This document shows, one piece after another, positions 60,384-64,000 of a stretch of DNA of 64,000 nucleotides. The stretch spans positions 1,326,929 to 1,390,928 of the forward strand of contig JAIWND010000005.1 of the NCBI GenBank assembly GCA_025330725.1, given 5' to 3'. Origin of the DNA: Chlamydoabsidia padenii. Taxonomy: Eukaryota; Mucoromycota; Mucoromycetes; Mucorales; Cunninghamellaceae. Position numbers and translations under genes: made by a program. Below the pieces are notes generated by a model. That model saw nothing but the letters and a program-made list of their open reading frames with translations. It did no database searches and was not told the origin of the DNA. Position 1 is the first letter of the stretch. Every line of letters starts with the position of its first letter.

Positions 60384-61170
60384 TTCCATCTGGCCTCTCT
60401 CTCTCTCTCTCTCTCAAGATTTAGATTAGATTTGCCCCCCCCTCCCTTACATTTTATATCTTTACTTGTGAATAAATCTTATCTTTTTCCTTGTCATACT
60501 TAAAATCATGATTGGAAAGTTATTCTCTTGACATTGTTGGTATTTATATGGCAATGACTCATGGTTGTTTTGTTTTATGCATTGAAGGAAAAACTGGAAT
60601 GTTATTAGTAGTATTATTGTGTGTAGTGGAATGGGAATAGGTTAAATTCATTGACAATTAGGATTTTCAGGCTATCATTTTGGGTCTCCGGCGGGATTTG
60701 AAATGTGCATGAACTTGGGGTTCTGGAAAATCGTGCTTCATGAACGAGACCAAGTAGGTGTAATAAACCGAAAACATAAATGACTATCATGTATTCTATT
60801 ATAGTATAGATACATGACATAAAATAAAATAAAAACAATGAAGGTGTCTATTCCATTTTCTTGATGTTTTGAATCCGAGTATGAAACTAGTTGACTATCT
60901 CGTGACATTATCATGCTCCTAAACAAGATTACAAGAACGAATGCATGAGGGTATCTTTTGATATGGAATGTATCAAACACCTTATCGCTCGCCACTGGAG
61001 TACACAATGATAATTTGACAAGAAAGTAAGAATGGGAGTATGAACCAATCAAAAAAGGAGCGGTATTTGAAAATTTGTACCTTATCCTAATTTTTTTCCA
61101 GAGATGCGGGGGCAAGGTGTCTCTTATCTTCCTTTCACTTTTTTCTTCTTCTTCTTTTATTATTTACTTG
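60384..61170. other. Intergenic region upstream of the aspartyl aminopeptidase
   Basis: Starts with a (TC)n run and AATAAA at 60471-60476, probably the 3' end of the BCL7-like transcript. A perfect motif copy lies at 60691-60702. A T/C-rich leader precedes 61171. Confidence 0.5.
60691..60702 (+). promoter_or_regulatory. Recurrent GCGGGATTT-type motif
   Basis: GCGGGATTTGAA, perfect copy, about 470 bp upstream of the aminopeptidase start. Confidence 0.35.
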
Positions 61171-63666
61171 ATGTTACGTAGTTTAAGTAAACTCAAGTAT
61201 CTATCCTCCTCTACTCCTGTCACTACAATGTCCATCTCCTCCTTTTCAACCCTCAATAATCCTGTGACCTCTTCACCACCTCCACCAGAAGAAGCTCAAG
61301 CCTTTGTTGATTATGTCAATGCGTCGCCTTCCCCCTTCCATGCTGTCCATGAATCAGTCCAGCGTCTTGAAAAAGCCGGCTTCAAAAAACTCAGTGAACG
61401 ATCTGAATGGCAACTTGAACGCAAAGGAAAATACTACTTTACAAGAAATGGATCTTCGGTGGTGGCCTTTGTGGTCGGTGGACAATACAAGACTGGTAAT
61501 GGATTTACTATTGTGGGTGCTCATACTGACTCACCTTGCTTAAAGGTATATAATGTTGGCTTATTGGGGGAGGAGAGAGAGAAAGTGTGGCATTAACCTT
61601 TGTTTTTATAAATCTCCTCCAGGTCAAGCCCATCTCCAAAAAAGAGCGTGTTGGCTTCTTGGAAGTGGGTGTCCAACTTTATGGTGGTGGTATATGGTAA
61701 GTTTTAACACTAGAGAATGTTGTCAAACAAACAAATGATATATAACTAGGATACGTTTAACTTGTTTGTTTGTTATTTAGGCACACATGGTTTGATCGTA
61801 ATTTGGGTGTTGCTGGTCGCGTGATGGTGCAACATAAGGACGGATCTTTCAGGCACACTTTGGTTAGGGTGAGCAAGTAAGTAGGAAAAAAAACAAACTA
61901 TTCTACTGATGTATTATACTTAGCTATACTAATATCTTTTTGTTTATTTTGTAGACCTGTCTTAAATGTCCCTACCTTGGCTATTCATTTGGATGAATCA
62001 CCAGGAACAAAGTTTGAATTCAACCCGGAAACTCACCTCTTACCGATTCTGTCAACCACAGCAAAGGCGTAAGTTAAAAAGGACGGAACCCCCCCCCCAG
62101 TAACTAGATATCAAAGACTAAATGACATTGGCTTGATACTAACTCATTTTATGTATGAAATTAGGGCGCTCAACTTTGTCGACAAGAAAGGCGAACCCTC
62201 TGATCAAGAACGCAAGCACCACCCGGCATTGATCAACATGCTCGCCAATGAACTACAAGTGGAAGGTAAAAGAAATAAAGAGTAAAACATAGATATACTG
62301 ATATACTTTTTATTGTTCAGGGCATCAAATCCATGACTTTGAACTCTGTCTCTACGATATTCAGCCTGCTGTTATTGGTGGTATTCATGATGAATTCGTA
62401 TTTGGGTCACGTCTAGACAATCTCGGCATGTCTTATTGTACATTGATGGTAAATGATCCGAAGAATAAAAAGCTAATACTAATAATGTTCATCATAGGCT
62501 TTAATCAATACATGCGAAAACATTGACGATGAATCCAATATACGACTGATATCATTATTTGACAATGAAGAAGTGGGTAGCACGACAGCTCAAGGTGCCA
62601 ATTCGAATCTACTTCCCTCTGTATTGGAACGACTGGTTGGCACTCAGTTTGGTGACAAGGTACCAACGAAATCATCATGGTTTCAAAAGAAGAACAAAAT
62701 GGATTACTCACCTTCTTCTCCTCATTATCATCACTCGCCATCACCAAACGCCATGGACTCTTCTTGTGTGCCTTCTGCGTGCTGGCCTTTCATGAAATTG
62801 TCTCAACCTCGTATGCAAAACCTCAAGGGCCTATTCGAACAATCTTTACGTAAAAGTATGCTGGTTAGTGCTGATATGGCTCATGCTGTTCACCCTAACT
62901 ATTCGTAAGTTTGTCTAAAAACAAAAACAATAGAGGGGTGAGAGGGAAGTTGACAAGTGATTGATTATGATATGATCACTCTTTGATCAACGTACCTCTG
63001 ATAATTCTACTTTTTACTTTATGATTATAGTGAAATTCACGAAGAAAATCATCGCCCAGCAATGCACAAAGGAACAGTCATCAAGGTCAATGCAAATCAG
63101 GTAATATAATGTACTACTGGACAGTCAATAACATATAGCATTCAGAATGTTTACTAAAAAGACGGGGTGGGGATCTTTTTATTATACTACATATAGAAAT
63201 ACGCTACCACTTCGGAAACCAGCTTGATATTACGTGAAATTGCCAAAAGACGAGATATCCCTATACAGGTAAACAGGATCACCAATTTGGATTATACTAG
63301 GTTACATGCTTGTATTGGTTATCTGTTAACATGAATATGGATACTTCTTCTTTTATATATATATATTAAATACGATAGGAATTTGTTGTTCGAAATGATT
63401 CACGATGTGGAAGTACTATTGGTCCCATGCTTGCAGCCAAACTAGGTCTACGAACCATAGGTAAGTATAGAAAAGGAATCGCAGTTTTGGATGATTGATA
63501 CTTGGATCAACTTTTATTATCATTAGATGTGGGAAATCCTCAACTTAGTATGCATTCTATCCGGGAAACAGCTGGTGTAGATGATGTCAAGAATGGAATC
63601 GATCTACTTGGTGCCTTCTTTGAACTATTCCCAGCTGTTGATGCTCAAGTCTTTGTAGATGAATAG
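61171..63666 (+). CDS. Aspartyl aminopeptidase (M18 family, DNPEP/Ape4)
   Basis: Zinc aminopeptidase that removes N-terminal Asp or Glu; cytosolic or vacuolar in fungi. Eleven exons join in frame to 552 residues (61171-61545, 61623-61696, 61781-61876, 61955-62068, 62165-62265, 62321-62448, 62498-62904, 63031-63100, 63197-63268, 63379-63460, 63527-63666). Metal and catalytic motifs are all present: GAHTDSPCLK, FGSRLDNLGM, LFDNEEVGSTTAQGA, VSADMAHAVHPNY and SMHSIRETAG. Family length is about 475-515; the excess includes a Ser/Pro/His-rich insertion of about 50 residues before the SADMAH motif (about 62690-62800). Two starts are possible: 61171 gives an N-terminus MLRSLSKLKYLSSSTP that could target mitochondria, while 61228 (MSISSF) would be cytosolic. 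Confidence 0.94.
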
Positions 63667-64000
63667 ATTAGTTTTTTTTTTTTATGGTGATGGATAGATA
63701 CACTGTTATTTGATACTATTATAATAAAACTTTTTGACTATTTTTTTTTTTTTTTATGTCTTCTTTGATAAAATGGTTGTCTTTGGGTTACCCAGAAAAG
63801 TGCGGAGTTACTGGTTTGATACCTTCATTGGTCATCATGCAGTTTCAAGTACTATCCATATTGAGAACAAGTCTCATTTATCATTCCTCATTCTTTCTCA
63901 AGATAGATGATTCATTCGATTCAGTAATCATAGACTTGAATCTTGTAGCGTATTATCGATTTAGTAGTGACACTGATCATGCGACTCTTCCCTTCAATAT
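63667..64000. other. 3' flank of the aminopeptidase gene
   Basis: AATAAA at 63723-63728 is the likely poly(A) signal, followed by a T-run. Nothing else is recognised to the window end. Confidence 0.55.

Overview
This window is nuclear DNA from an early-diverging filamentous fungus, most likely Mucoromycota (Mucorales). The sequence is AT-rich. Genes are dense and split by many short introns of about 50-110 nt with GTAAG-type donors. Coding-strand T/C-rich tracts lie just upstream of start codons. The gene content includes a ferritin and a BCL7-like protein, both unusual for Dikarya. There are no bacterial operons, and I found no rRNA, tRNA or CRISPR array. The species call is inference.

Layout. 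1-2264: a decayed transposase-like gene, then intergenic DNA. 2265-13300: proteasome lid subunit Rpn3 (+), homocysteine S-methyltransferase (-), 3-ketodihydrosphingosine reductase (-), Rab5-type GTPase (-) and NDP-glucose 4,6-dehydratase (-). 13867-18499: ISWI chromatin-remodelling ATPase (-). 18760-21721: a broken gene and a long intergenic stretch. 21722-28847: NRG1-like zinc-finger factor (+), Gyp1-type Rab GAP (-) and phosphatidylinositol transfer protein (-). 30572-36481: ABC-F ATPase Arb1 (-), Hog1 MAP kinase (+) and a Cys3/Zip1-like bZIP factor (+). 37506-46815: Yak1 kinase (-), AAA ATPase Afg2 (+) and ferritin (-). 46816-49831: a gene desert with a second broken gene. 49832-54949: O-fucosyltransferase-like protein (+) and Zds-domain protein (-). 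55600-56060: a Tc1/mariner transposase remnant. 56780-63666: FlbC-like zinc-finger factor (+), BCL7-like protein (+) and aspartyl aminopeptidase (+).

The genes are mostly housekeeping and signalling and do not form one pathway. Some themes recur: stress and nutrient signalling (Hog1, Yak1, NRG1-like, bZIP, Zds), Rab trafficking (Rab5, Gyp1), lipids (KDSR, PITP), chromatin (ISWI, BCL7-like) and deoxysugar/fucose glycosylation (4,6-dehydratase, O-fucosyltransferase).

The most unusual signal is a short motif, GCGGGATTT(A/G)AA in either orientation. It recurs about twenty times, almost always between genes and often about 60-150 bp upstream of a start codon. Other points of interest are three eroded genes, 5- to 13-nt exons (one of which decides whether the Rab5 protein ends in a prenylation motif), and (CAA)14 in a 5' leader.
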